Shown here in pieces: positions 52,497-63,687 of a stretch of DNA of 64,000 nucleotides; position 1 is the first letter of the stretch; each line of letters begins with the position of its first letter. The DNA is taken from positions 2,977,001 to 3,041,000 of the forward strand of contig CAUEEP010000732.1 in NCBI GenBank assembly GCA_958450365.1, in the 5' to 3' direction. This stretch comes from Mesorhabditis belari (Eukaryota; Nematoda; Chromadorea; Rhabditida; Rhabditidae). The translations under genes were made by a program, and so were the position numbers. The notes beneath the pieces are model-generated. The model searched no databases. It saw only the letters and a list, made by a program, of their open reading frames with translations, and was not told the DNA's origin.

Positions 52497-54822
52497 ATGG
52501 ACGAACTGGTGGCTTATAAAGAACAGGTAATATTAGTGATCGATTAAGCTTAATAAACAGCTTTTATATCTCATAGCTAGTGTCAAAACAATACGATTTT
52601 ATGAATTTAGTTAGCGACTCTTCGTGCCACATTGGAGTCACTTGGTGATGGTGATGACGCGATACGACAAGAGCTTGAAACGGTAAAAGATTACCGAAAA
52701 CATTTATTAGTTATAACTTTTTAGACTGCGATCGATCTCGAGGAGTTGATCGCGCTGATGGAATCAGAAGGAATAAGCGAAACACAAGAGGCTGAAGATG
52801 CGGCAGTGTCCGGATTTTTCGAAGAGCTCCTCGGGCAGCGCTGTTTGGCTCCGTTTTCAAAGTAAGTAAGCTATATAAAGTTTTTTTTTCCCGTCATTGA
52901 GGAGAATTTAGACTTTCAATGATACTTTTGTTGTCGAACAAGAAAAGTACCCCCAAGTCTTGTCCTAAATGTTAGTAGTACTTTCACTATTTATCTTTTC
53001 TTTTTAGGAATTTGCAAATATCCCTCCATGCGGCGATAATTTTCGAATGTGATCCGCCGAAAGAGGGAGACGATGATTTCATTGTATGTTTTCAATCAGT
53101 AAATATTTAGAAGAATTATCGTGTTCAGGTACGAGTGCTTTACTCTCATCCCCCTAACTTCAGCTATGAAACCGTGTAAAAATTTTCTAAAAGGTTAGCC
53201 ATTTTTAAGTAGAGTTCTACAATTGGTTTTAGGGCACTGCAATTTCGGAAAATCTTGTCGCTTTTCACACGGAGAACCGGTATTATTTGGCGCTTTAGAA
53301 GAGTACGAGGATCCTGATTTTAGGTTTTCTCTATAAATTATTTGATGTTTTAATTTATATTTTAGTGGAGTTCAAGTGGACAGTCTCATTCTTGCGAGCA
53401 ACGATGATTTATGGGAGGTTGCCCGAATTGTGGATATCGACAGGAAACATTCGTGAGTTTACACTTTAGTAGATTACAAATTAGATTTATTGTATTTAAG
53501 AGCAATTTTGTTTTCCAGGGAAATGGCTGTGAAGATTTTGCAAACGGGCAAAGATGTTCGTGTACTTTTCTCACAGGCAGTACCGCTTCATCCATCGGAA
53601 GTCAATACAGGTTAGTATTTTGCTGGGCAAAATCGAATAAATTTATATGTTGATCGTTTTAATAGTGCTTAAAATTACATTTAAATCAATTGAAATTTAA
53701 ATTGTTAAATTTACGTTTAGTTTCATCGGATGAATCGCACGCAATCGAGCCTCCTTCCGGTGATTTCGATGGGTCTAATCAATACACGGAATTAAAGGTT
53801 GAAACTTTGATACTTTGTACTTCCGAGTACTGGGTATTAAACATTAACCGACTGTCAACATCATTTTAGGCTCAAAAATATGGCAACGTCAGTGTGGGTG
53901 AGCTCGGTGATTGGCACGGCGGAGGATTTGGATTGAAATTAATGCAAAAGATGGGCTATAAGTGAGTTCTTTTACTTTTTCTATATTTTTGTTGTATCTA
54001 AATCATCTAATGTTATTAATATTTAGATTGGGTGAAGGCCTTGGAAAGAAAAACGATGGCATTGTGCACGCGATTCAAGCGGCCGTTCTACCAAAACGTA
54101 AGCTTTATAAAGATGTTGGACTCAAAAACTAATTTAGATAAATCGCTTGACTATGTGATGGAGAATAAAAAGAAAATTCGGAAAATCGACGGGAAAACTG
54201 CAATGAAAGAGAGGATATCGAAGCAACAACAAAATGTTTCGTGGGTTTTGTTGTATGATTGATTATAAGTTGGTTGTAAATAAATGATTTTTAGCGGAAT
54301 TGAGGCCGACATTTTTGCGTTCATCAATCGACAATTCGAGACACTGAGAAACGAGGAGAAAGATGACGGGAAAATAATGGCGGTGAATTTTTACTTGATC
54401 ATGGATAACTTTGACAGGCTTTTATAATTTTCAATTTTTAGAAAGAACGGCAGCAATTGAGCGAGGCTTCCGAGAAATCACTAGTGGCAACCGTGTTCGA
54501 CAACGAAAAGAAAATCAAGGAGCTCCGATCGAAGAGAGCCAAACTTGAACAGGTCTTTTCTTATCTTATCTTTTCAAATTTTCATTTTTTTCAGGGTTTG
54601 ATACGAAACAAGGGTGATAAAAAGACGTCGGAAAGACTGCAAACAGCTTTGGATCAGGTAAAAGATATTGATGATTAACTATTAAATAAAGTTCTATATT
54701 TAAAAAATTCAACCGTTTAGTTTTTCATTTAGGTATGTCGTGAGATACAAAAAGCCGAGGGCCAACAAACACGGGTGCAAAGCGAGCGGGATGCTCGACA
54801 AAGGAAGAAAGATTTATTCTAG
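52497..54822 (+). CDS. ZGPAT-like CCCH zinc-finger and G-patch protein, one frameshift
   Basis: Nuclear nucleic-acid-binding protein; human ZGPAT is a transcription repressor and splicing-associated factor. Sixteen exons: 52497-52526, 52611-52682, 52725-52861, 53008-53083, 53129-53193, 53233-53323, 53366-53452, 53519-53610, 53721-53797, 53870-53961, 54027-54097, 54138-54240, 54295-54382, 54442-54552, 54595-54657, 54733-54822. Order: acidic N-terminal coiled coil; CCCH finger C-x7-C-x5-C-x3-H in PCKNFLKGHCNFGKSCRFSH; a Tudor-like part (DDLWEVARIVDID); G-patch (GGGFGLKLMQKMGYK, GEGLGKKNDGIV); C-terminal coiled coil ending KKDLF. The exon at 53129-53193 has five C (53150-53154) where four keep the frame from VRVLYSHP into the zinc finger; uncorrected, translation stops before the finger. 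Starts behind TTTAG, 480 bp after cdgs-1. Confidence 0.87.
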
Positions 54823-56353
54823 GCATTTTGATTGTATTTTCGTATGTTTTTGTGCTTTTTTTAATTTATTTGGAGGTGGTCATAATAAAGAAAGAAGTCG
54901 AGACAATTTTTGCAAAAATGGTATGAATTTTAGACAGCTCTGGCACTTTGAGCACCCTTAAAATTGTACTTGTAAGCTGGCGGAAAGACTCAAATCAGTT
55001 TTGAACTCGGCAACGATTCTCAACTCAACTCTAGTGTCTAGTCTCGATTTGCCATGAAAAATCTTGCATCATTTCCCTCAAATCGGATGAAAAATAAAAA
55101 TCACAATAAAGACGGGCGCCTATGGGGGGGAGAAAGGCGTGAAAAGGTGAGGAAATTCGATGAACAAACAGAATGGGCAAAAGAGATCTCAATTGCTTTT
55201 TATGAAAGGGTCAGGGTTGCTGTGACCAATTCATTTTTGAGGATGAGTAACCTTTGGCCAAAAAAAACAAGACTGAGAAAGAGGGAAAGGATTATATTCC
55301 AATTGCACCCAATGAAAACAACAAATAGATGATTGGGCGGAAGACTCTTCGCCCGCCTTGAAACCGTCCCTAGAAAAATGGAGGAAATGAGGGCCTGTGA
55401 GGACAATCATCAAGCATTATTGCAACAGGAGCTCGATTCGCTGCTTGCCGCGCTGTCAGGTGGGTTTGAATCGATAATCATTCCAAGAATGGGGGAGTGG
55501 GACAAATGCGACCTTTTTTTTGCGCACCTGGACATTTGCGCACCTTTTTTTTGCTAGAAAAGGCCTTAGGAAAGGTCGTAGAGCTTCAAAAAAGTTTTCA
55601 TAGAAGGGAATCGTATGCGTAGATTCCGAATTTCGACAAATCAGATTTCGCTGATTTCGCTGAAATTTAGACTAAAAGGCAAAAACTACGCAACTTAACG
55701 CTTTTCCGCAGTTTTTGCCCTTTAGCCCAAATTTGACGTGTCAGCGAGGTCTGATTTGTCGAAATTCGGAATCTACGCATACGATTCCCTTATATGGAAG
55801 TATTTTCGAAATATTTTCGAAGCTCTACGGCCTTGCCTAAGGCCTTTTCCAGCAAAAAAAGGTGCGCAAATGTCCAGGTGCGCAAAAAAAAGGTCGCATT
55901 TGTCCCACCCCCCAAGAATGGCATGCCCATAGACATTTTCTTAAACGTATCACTTTTTTCAAAAAACTATCGTAACCTTGTATCGAAACTGTCTACTTTT
56001 AGCTTGATTCTTTGAGGGTAAACGATCGATTTTCCAATCGGACCCTAATAGTAAGCTAGATAATGTCATAAACTAGATCCAGATCTGGCTTAGATAATGT
56101 CATAAACCAGATCCAGATCGACGGGTTCAAGTGTTGTGAGTCAGGCAAATCCAGTCCTGACTTGGTTCTGTCGTGATTTGAGCCAGAAAAATCACTCTCG
56201 GAATAACGCTGACCAAAATGATCCAAAAAGTAGATGGGTTTGGGGGAAAATGGAGGCAAGTTTACTCTAGTTTTCGAGAAGAAAAAAAAACACTCTAGCT
56301 CTAGATCCACACATGGAAAATGAAAATGCTTCGATATATTCTCATTGTTAGAT
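54823..56353. other. ZGPAT to aquaporin A spacer with a large palindrome
   Basis: AATAAA at about 54885 may be the ZGPAT poly(A) signal. Holds the palindrome at 55492-55912 and a short tandem duplication around 56055-56115 (AGATAATGTCATAAACNAGATC). No supported gene. Confidence 0.55.
55492..55912. mobile_element. About 420-bp near-perfect palindrome (foldback/MITE)
   Basis: Arms begin GTGGGACAAATGCGACC and end GGTCGCATTTGTCCCAC and continue inward through GCGCACCTGGACATTTGCGC and AAGGCCTTAGG. The centre also pairs (GAATTTCGACAAATCAGA region). No ORF. Confidence 0.85.
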
Positions 56354-59046
56354 ATGGGCCGATCACTTCTACCCGATGAACGCCTTCGACGAGCCGTTCA
56401 CCTCAAGAATCGTTTAATCGTCAATCTGCTCGGAGAGTTCTTCGGCACTTTTGTCTTCATCGTAAAACCGGCTTTTTAAAGAAAGAAACAGGAAATTTTT
56501 AGTTCATCGGTCTCTGTGTCTCGATGCAGTATGTATTGGGAAGACAGGTACAAAAAACTCTAACACCAGAAAAGAGTGACCCGTTCAGGCATTGAGCACC
56601 TTCATTCAAGTGAACTTCGGCTGGGGATTAGCGCTGGGATTTTGCGTCTATCTACTCACCGGGAGCTCAGGTTGCTGAAGAAAGCTTGCTTTGACTAGCG
56701 ATTGAAGATCTAAAGATGAATTCGTTTAAACCACTTCAGGCGGTCACCTCAATCCAGCGGTTTCCTTCTGTTTCTTCACGCTCGGTCGTCTCCCTTTTCA
56801 TCATCTCGTTCTCTACACTGTTGTCCAAACGATTGGCGCTTTTCTCTCAGCTTTTTGTGCCTATTTCTACTATTTTGGTCAGTTTTTGGAGAAATTTAGA
56901 TGCTTGCTCCAACTTTTTAGTTAGAGTATTCATTGTTAGGCTTTTTAGTTAGCTAAATGATACCACTGCTTGGATTAAAAGGCAACTATACAACAAAAGA
57001 GCTTCACTCTCTACCATAAATACTCTAATAGAACGCTACCTCCTCGTACAGTCGTGTAGTCTAACTAATTTAATTTTTAATTTTTAGAAAATCCATTTTT
57101 TTTCTCAGCTCCTAGATTTTTCCCAACTACACTTTTGGTATAAAATACTAGACTACAAGGGCTATCATTTGACACTCAAGTGCACACTGTAGCATAAAGC
57201 AGCGCGGAGGATGGCACGTTCAAAGTTAGACTACGCGATTGTACGCCTGTCATTATGGGAATGGCGTTCTATTGTATTTGTGGTAGTTATCGACTCAAAT
57301 CTTTAGACCAATTCGAGAAATTCGCGGGCGGTGAACGCTCGGTGACAGGTCCATTTGCCACAGCCGGTGCTTTCACATCGTTCCCCGATGCTCACGTCTC
57401 TCATGTCACGTGTTTCGTTGATCAAGTGAGAAAAATGAAAAGTTCTTGTCATTGGTCCAGTAATGACACAAGCTTTACTCTTTATCTTTAAGATCTCTAA
57501 GATCTGATCTCTAAGATCTGATCTCTAAGAACTGATCTCTAAGATCTGATCTCTAATTGCAAGTTGAGTTGAGTAAAGCTACAATAAATCAATACCATAA
57601 AACAATAAATCAATAATTAAATAAATCAATAAAACAATAAATCAATAAATTAATAAAACAATCAATGCTCGCTTAAATCTCTTTCAGATTGTTGGAACCG
57701 CGTGTCTAACATTTTTCATCACCGTTTTTACCGATAAGAGAAATAAGGTGAAGCAAGAAATTCATTCTCAAACGAAAACTTTGATTTTTCAGATTCCGAG
57801 TGGAATCGTCGCCTTATTGGTGGGGTTGACGCTCTTTTTGATAGGTCGGTTTGGTAGGAAGAGCTTTCAAGAATAGATTGAATCAAAAAATCTCCAAATC
57901 CGGAAACTTTCCAGTTGTATTTATTCAGGAATACCCAGAAAGTACAAAATCGAATAACCTCAAAATGCTTAGGTTGTGCTTTTTGCCCTGAATCTTGGCT
58001 ATCCGATCAATCCGGCCAGGGATTTCGGTCCTCGTCTGTTCGCGTGTCTCGTCTACGGACGCGAAGTTTTCTCGTTTGTTTCAGAGATAAAATTTATGCT
58101 TCTATCCCAGAATCGAGTCTTTTAGCTCTATCGTCAAATTTTAGCGATTTATTCAAATAGAAGCGCATTCGCTTCTATCAGCGACCCCTTAAGCCCCGCC
58201 CACTCATGTTAGGAGAAAAAGTTGCACGAAAAATTCAATTTTTAATCTATGACAATTTTTAATCCTCTAATGATGCTTCTATTAGAATAAATACGGCAAT
58301 TCAAATTCCAAGATGTCAATAAAATGATTCGCGCTTGCGATTCGTTTTGATCTAAAGAATTGAAGGATTCGATTTGTTTCAAGGGATTCGAGTTTTTAAC
58401 ACGTTGACGACATTGTCACCTGATGCTGTCTGACACATATTCGTTCGCCTGGGACATTGTCACCTGATGTCAGGTGACATTTTTTGTCGAAAAAAAACAA
58501 CGTTGTCCCATGCGATTGTTTGTGCAAAAACGCCATTGTCGTCAACGTGTTAAAAAGACCCAAGTCTGAGATAAATATAATATTAGTGCAAAGTTAAAAG
58601 AGTTGTGATTGAGTGATTGGCTATTTCAGATACAGCTCGTATTACTTCTGGATCCCGATGGTGGCCCCGTTCATTGGAGGTCCGTTGGGTGGATGGCTGT
58701 ATCATATATTCGTTGGTGAGTTGTGAAAGCAGGCAAAACATCGTCTAAATGTATATTTTGTGCTCAAATCTGTAAGCGCACCTTTTCTGGCGTGCTGGAG
58801 CCTTCATTTTCCTCGCTTTCTCGCTAAATAGTAAGCACATCCTTTCTGGTGCCTAAATTCCTGATTTTGAGAAAATCGAGTGCACCAGAAAAGGTGGGTT
58901 TTAAAGTTTAGAGCACAAAGTACACAAAGAAGCAAAAGTCTAATGTGCAAGCTGAACCCTTAAACTAAACAAAGTCTCAATTCAAAGGTGTTCACATTCC
59001 GTACGACATCGACGATGAGGATCGACCAGAAACGGCCGCCGTTTAG
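56354..59046 (+). CDS. Aquaglyceroporin-type MIP channel A, one frameshift
   Basis: Water/glycerol channel of the MIP family with six TM helices. Exons: 56354-56461, 56503-56547, 56589-56670, 56740-56877, 57307-57425, 57688-57747, 57793-57844, 57973-58073, 58630-58715, 58988-59046. First NPA box in [10 protein letters not shown], second in [13 protein letters not shown]; the Asp after NPAR is typical of aquaglyceroporins. Short cytosolic C-terminus ending RPETAAV. In the eighth exon a T run at 57980-57984 has five T where four are needed to read through [16 protein letters not shown]. Two introns are enlarged by inserted repeats: a 274-bp MITE in intron 4 and palindromes in intron 8. The ATG is 2 nt behind a GTTAG acceptor. 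Tandem paralogue of gene B. Confidence 0.9.
57012..57285. mobile_element. MITE family A, copy 3 (diverged)
   Basis: Ends TACCATAAATACTCTAATAG and its approximate complement; interior keeps TCGTACAGTCGTGTAGTC and GTAGCATAAA. Lies in aquaporin A intron 4. Confidence 0.8.
57485..57556. repeat. GATCTCTAAGATCT short array
   Basis: About five imperfect 14-bp units in aquaporin A intron 5. Confidence 0.85.
58394..58556. mobile_element. 163-bp palindromic element in aquaporin A intron 8
   Basis: Begins TTTTTAACACGTTGACGACA and ends with the complement. Internal GTCACCTGATGTCAGGTGAC is itself a palindrome. Confidence 0.75.
58771..58912. repeat. Inverted repeat in aquaporin A intron 9
   Basis: GCGCACCTTTTCTGG and, inverted, CCAGAAAAGGTGGG flank a partly duplicated centre. 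Similar to the hairpin beside twitchin exon 1. Confidence 0.6.
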
Positions 59047-59836
59047 CTTATTCAATTCTAATTTGTAAATAAATTCATTGCTCTTTTGATTTTCACAAAA
59101 AAAAAACCATTTAGAAAAAATTGATCTTTGAGGCGCTTTGAAAAAAATGGAAGCAAATTCCGCAGATAAGATAAATCATCCTTTGAATTGAAGAAGAATT
59201 TGTGGGTTTTTTTTTTCCGCAGTTCCGTTCAAAGGCATGGCAATTCGATTTTTGACCGAATTCTTGGGTTCAGTTTTATTAATTTTGGAAATTTTTAAAT
59301 TCCTTATTCATATTTCTCAATTGTTCTTTTACAGCATTGAGACTGGATTCTAGAAAATCCTCAGCTTTGTCCTAAAGAGGGCTAATTTTGCTTGAAAAAA
59401 AGGAGCTAATTTTTCAAATTTCTCAAGGAATCATTGGACGTTTCGTAGAGATCATTGAACGATTATTTGCCACATTTTCCAAGCCAGACTGGTCCCTTAT
59501 TCTGGGGTCAGATTCAAAGCACATTAGTAGTAGTGACCAGAAAAAGTAGTGGTTTTTGTGGCGCGAAAAATGCTGAATTTTGTGTTTCCACTTAAAAGTC
59601 TTCATTTCATTGCGCCTTTTCCGCTCCAAATCACAAAATATCTTTTTGCGCACTTTCTCGCAGGTAAGGTAAGGTTTATTGGTTAGCAGAAAAAAATGAA
59701 ACATACACTTTAATCACGTAAAAAGTGAGTAACATTTGCCACGGGACAAGGAATAACAATCTGAACGAGCAACAATATTAGTACAGCGAGAGATAAAACA
59801 ATCCAAGAAAACAAAATTTCAATCGCCTTCCTTGTC

Positions 59837-60454
59837 TTACTGAATTTTTGTGGTTCGTCCTTGTGCCCCGATTGAGTCGTGAATGTAGGGCTCCATCGCG
59901 GCCAGCGAATTCCAACGACCTTGGCGACGAAGAGCTTCGAGCGATTTGCCTTGGCGGCTTCCGTTGTCACTCCTGCCCTAAGTGAGTGTAACGTTTTTCC
60001 TCGAAGTCCCAGCATGACGCTCTTTAATGTGCTTGGCGGCGGGCCTGGGGTTGAGAGAAGTGTTCTTGACGTGACCCGGAAACATGTAGTCCTCTTTCCC
60101 CTTCTTAGTGGTCTTTCAGCGATTCCAGAGTTTTTCAACTTGATCTTCGTTTTCGAACGAGATGATTGTGTTTCGACCCTTGAGCAGTTGCGTTCCGATA
60201 ATTCTATCACCACCAGCTTCCGTCAGTGCTTTCCCCTTCTCAGCAGCATCGACCATCGCAAAGGCCTTGGGGCGATGAGCAGAGCATTCCGATCGACGGG
60301 GAGTTTCTTTGTTTGGTCGTTTCTCGATCAGCTCCAAGAGTTTGTCGTTCAGCTCCACTTGGATGGCAAATGATCGTTTTGTGAGAGTCGGTGGCGGCTT
60401 TGCAACGGGCTTCAGTCTTGCCGACAGCTTCTCCAAAAGATGTGCTTCCAACAC
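59837..60454 (-). pseudogene. Decayed tyrosine-recombinase relic (DIRS/PAT- or Crypton-like)
   Basis: On the minus strand, pieces of a tyrosine recombinase appear in shifting frames: a first open block (60116-60454), then DYMFPGHVK, then in another frame GLRGKTLHSLRAGVTTEAA with the HxxR motif, then in a third frame LRRQGRWNSLAAMEPYIHDS with the catalytic Tyr, and a TAA at 59837-59839. At least one stop (TGA at the end of the first block) and two frame changes separate them, so it is not functional as written. Tyrosine-recombinase transposons such as PAT elements are known in nematodes. It sits between the two aquaporin genes. Family placement is an inference. Confidence 0.6.
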
Positions 60455-60599
60455 TTCGAGTTATGTTTTCTCCCCGTGACTCCCCGACATGCTCACCTAA
60501 ACAAAAGAATTACAGCAGAATCCCGAAGACAACAACCTAAAAGAAAGAGAACAGACTAGTAAAATCTGCAAAACGATTAAACCAGAATGAAATTTTCCC

Positions 60600-60800
60600 T
60601 CCAAAACTCTCTTTAAATAGTCGAAAAGAGCGGGTTTTAGGAAACGACTACGCGACTGTACGCCGAAAATGCCGTCGTCGCGAATGAATTAAAGGTTAAA
60701 GGTTCCTTTCGCGAACCCATTCGCGATGGGGGCATTTTCGGCGTACAGTCGCGTAGTCGTTTGCTAAAACGCGCTCTTTTTAAGTATTTAAAGTTTTGGA
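60600..60800. mobile_element. 200-bp palindrome sharing a core with MITE family A
   Basis: Arms contain ACGACTACGCGACTGTACG, the same block found inside MITE family A copies. Ends TCCAAAACTCT and complement. The short loop has GAATTAAAGGTTAAAGG. Confidence 0.75.
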
Positions 60801-61652
60801 GGGAAACTTCTGTGGAAAACCAACTTAAGACCGCACAATAGATATTCAAAGCTGTGCTAGTTTGAAGTTTGAAAGTTTTCAAAGTTTGAAGCCTCACTGA
60901 TTTCCAGTTGATGTGTTTAGCTGTTTCGTTAGAAAAAACGGCTTAAGGAAACGGTTTTAGTCGTGGATCGATTCCTTGAATCTTTACCTCCAGACTTTAT
61001 TGTTCATAAATTTCTTTACCCTGACTTTGAAATTTGAAATTGTTTCATTTTCTGTTCTCATCAACCTCAAAGATGTTCAAGAAAAAGTTTTGATTCAGTT
61101 TTGATTCAGTTTTGATCTCGATCGTCGGGAGAAGAGTCAACTTCACAGATCAAATTTTTCACAGCAGAAGAAGAAGAAGAAGAAGAAGAAAAAGAAAAAT
61201 CTGATCGGATTTGTGAATAGAAGAAAAGAAATCAAGTGTCATCAAGGAAAATATCTAGAAAAGAGGAAAAGAAAAGAATAAAGTGGGAAAATAAATAGAT
61301 TATTAAGAAAAGCTGCGATCACCGAACGTTTTTGGGTAAAGTCCAAAAAGTTCTGAAAATCTCAATCATTTGACTTGGAAAAAGCTATAAAATTTTCTGA
61401 ATTCAATATATTTCTATTGTACTTTGAATTGTAAATTTGCTTCAGTTGTACCAATTTCATTCTATCACCAAGAGTATTCTATTCTATTCGGTTCAATTAC
61501 CTAAGTTTATTTTAAAGAGTACGAAACCGGTTTAATTACCCAACTCTGCACTATTCAGAAAGAGTTTAAAACTTTATTCGAACTTTATTCGAACTTTATT
61601 TACTTTAGCACCTATTTGTGCTATATCTATTATTCTATATTCTGATTCAAAA
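60801..61652. other. Upstream region of aquaporin B
   Basis: AT-rich with a short GAAGAA run (61168-61192) and repeated ACTTTATTCGA just before the gene. No other gene seen. Confidence 0.5.
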
Positions 61653-63475
61653 ATGAAATTGTATCCGGAAGATCGTTTCCGCGAAGCCATTCAAATCAAG
61701 AATCGCCTCATCGTCAATTTGTTGGCCGAATTCACCGGGATGTTCGTCTTTTTGGTGGGTTTAGCTTTAGGTTTAGATAGAGAAACTTCAGAAAAAGGTT
61801 CAATCTTTATATTATCACAAAAATCGTTATTGTTAGGACTACTGCAAGAAGTAAATGTGCTAGCAAAGAAAGGTTTTGGTTTGTCTTTTGGGTTAGTCCG
61901 TTGTCTGACCAAGCCTGGCTTGCCTTTGATTCACTGCAAGCCAGTGGCCAGGCCTTGTTTCTAGCCCATAAAGACCCGGTTAGAACAACTTCTTGCAAAC
62001 TTCAATCTCTTCATTTCAGTTTATCGGCTTATGCATCTCGATGCAGTTCTTCTTGGGTGAAGGAGTGAGTTTTGATTGATTTGATTGATTGATTTGATTG
62101 ATTGATTTGATTGATTGATTTGATTGATTGATTTGATTGATTGATTTGATTGATTGATTTGATTGATTGATTTGATTGATTGATTTGATTGATTGATTTG
62201 ATTGATTGATTTGATTGATTGATTTGATTGATTCATTTGATTGATTCATTTGATTGATTAAATCTATATTTATTTCCAGTTGACCACCTTCATTCACATC
62301 AATCTCGGTTGGGGATTCGCGCTCACATTTTGCGCGCATTTTCTCGGTGGAACCTCAGGTGAGTTAGATGAATATAAAAGAGAAAAACTAGGAAATCAGA
62401 AATCAAAGTCTTCAAGAATCAAAGTCTTTTATGTAATTGTATCTAAATTACTAGGAATCGAGATATGGAAGAAAATAGAAGACTCCCCAAACCCTGATAG
62501 CATATACTAGTTTGGGGTATACTAGTACACCCTATACTTTAGATAATGAACTTTAACACGCATTTCTTCTATCGGTAAGTCTACAAAACAAATTCTACTT
62601 TTCTTTAGTCAAATTTGATGGAGATTTTAATAAAAGCAATCATGAGTTGATTGGGTTTCTATGCCTAAAGTTATGGAGCATTTAACTGGATCGACTCTTC
62701 CAAGTAGATAGTCTGACTTTGATACAGATTTTCTCTTATGTTTTTTACACTAAGGTGTATTAAATAACTTGTGGATTTCTACAACGAAATTTCATAAGGA
62801 ACATTTTAAAACCAACCACAGAGATTCAGAGATTTCTCTGACCCCTTTTAGTCCTAAAGGCTTTAGTATATCTAAATATCTAAATGATTGAAGGTGGTCA
62901 TCTGAACCCGGCAATCTCTCTTCTCTTGGCGACATTTGGTCGTATCCCGTTTCAACATGTTCCCCTTTACGCAATCGTTCACACAGCAGCTGGCTTTTGT
63001 GCCGCTTTCTCGTCATATTACTTTTATCTTGGTGAGTTCTAAAATTGAATTTAAAAAAAAAACCCACCATAATCCATCTATCTGTTTAGATCAATTCGAT
63101 CACTTTTCCGGCTCATTAAGGCAAATCGATGGTCCAAATGGGACTGGATTGGCGTTTTGTTCTTTCCCACAGCCACACGTTACACATATCACAGCTTTTG
63201 TCGATCAGGTAAAGTTATTTAAATTGGTTACTGATTACTAACGAAATAAAGAAGTATTTAATCAATGAATCAATGAATTGTAGTGAGACTTTACGGTATA
63301 AAAACAGAAAAAAAAAAAACAGATTGTTGGCACGGCTTGTTTGACGTTTTTTGTCGCCATGTTGATGGATCGACGGAATAAAGTTTGAAGAAAAACCTTG
63401 AATAATATAGAATTTTTTTTTAGATTCCCGTTTATCTTCACCCACTCTATGTTGGCTTTGTGTTGTTCATGATTG
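61653..63475 (+). CDS. Aquaglyceroporin-type MIP channel B, truncated by window end
   Basis: Second MIP channel, tandem to gene A, with the same exon plan. Exons: 61653-61754, 62020-62064, 62280-62358, 62894-63031, 63090-63208, 63323-63382, 63424-63475. Start MKLYPEDRFREAIQIKNRL; TM1 with NLLAEFTGMFVF; a 15-codon second exon (FIGLCISMQFFLGEG); first NPA box GGHLNPAIS; then [13 protein letters not shown] as in gene A. The exons with the second NPA box lie beyond the right edge, and the visible final intron contains a tRNA-like relic. All visible exons are in frame. Intron 2 carries a TTGATTGATTGAT array. No upstream acceptor is obvious, so the start rests on similarity to gene A. Confidence 0.88.
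62066..62262. repeat. 13-bp array TTGATTGATTGAT in aquaporin B intron 2
   Basis: About fifteen near-identical units. Gives a false Asn/Gln/Ser repeat ORF on the minus strand. Confidence 0.95.
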
Positions 63476-63508
63476 GTAATAAAGATCTAAAGGAATTGAA
63501 AAGTAGAT

Positions 63509-63563
63509 TTCCGGAGAGGGGATTAAAACCTCGACCTTTTGCTTTTGCTCTAAGCTATCCGGT
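63509..63563 (-). pseudogene. Shortened tRNA-like relic in aquaporin B intron
   Basis: On the minus strand it reads CCGGATAGCTTAGAGCAAAA, then GGTCGAGGTTTTAATCC, then CTCTCCGGA. It matches the element at 12032-12102 with part of the D loop and anticodon arm missing. Confidence 0.45.
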
Positions 63564-63687
63564 ATCTTAACTTGACAAGAGAAAGAAGAAAGAAAGAAAA
63601 GGATAAACCCGGGTTAGAAATCTGTCAGAAATCTTGAAAAGAATTCCATAGTAAGCCGTAGTTTGAAGTTAGCTAGTAAGTAAGAGT

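Noticed and set aside
29048..57984. Programmed ribosomal frameshifting as the cause of the four frame breaks
   Set aside because: The sites lack a common slippery heptamer, occur in unrelated genes and are both +1 and -1; homopolymer consensus error is simpler.
59710..60213. Apparent membrane protein ending with a long hydrophobic helix
   Set aside because: The hydrophobic tail is an out-of-frame reading downstream of the recombinase relic; the recombinase frame stops at 59837.
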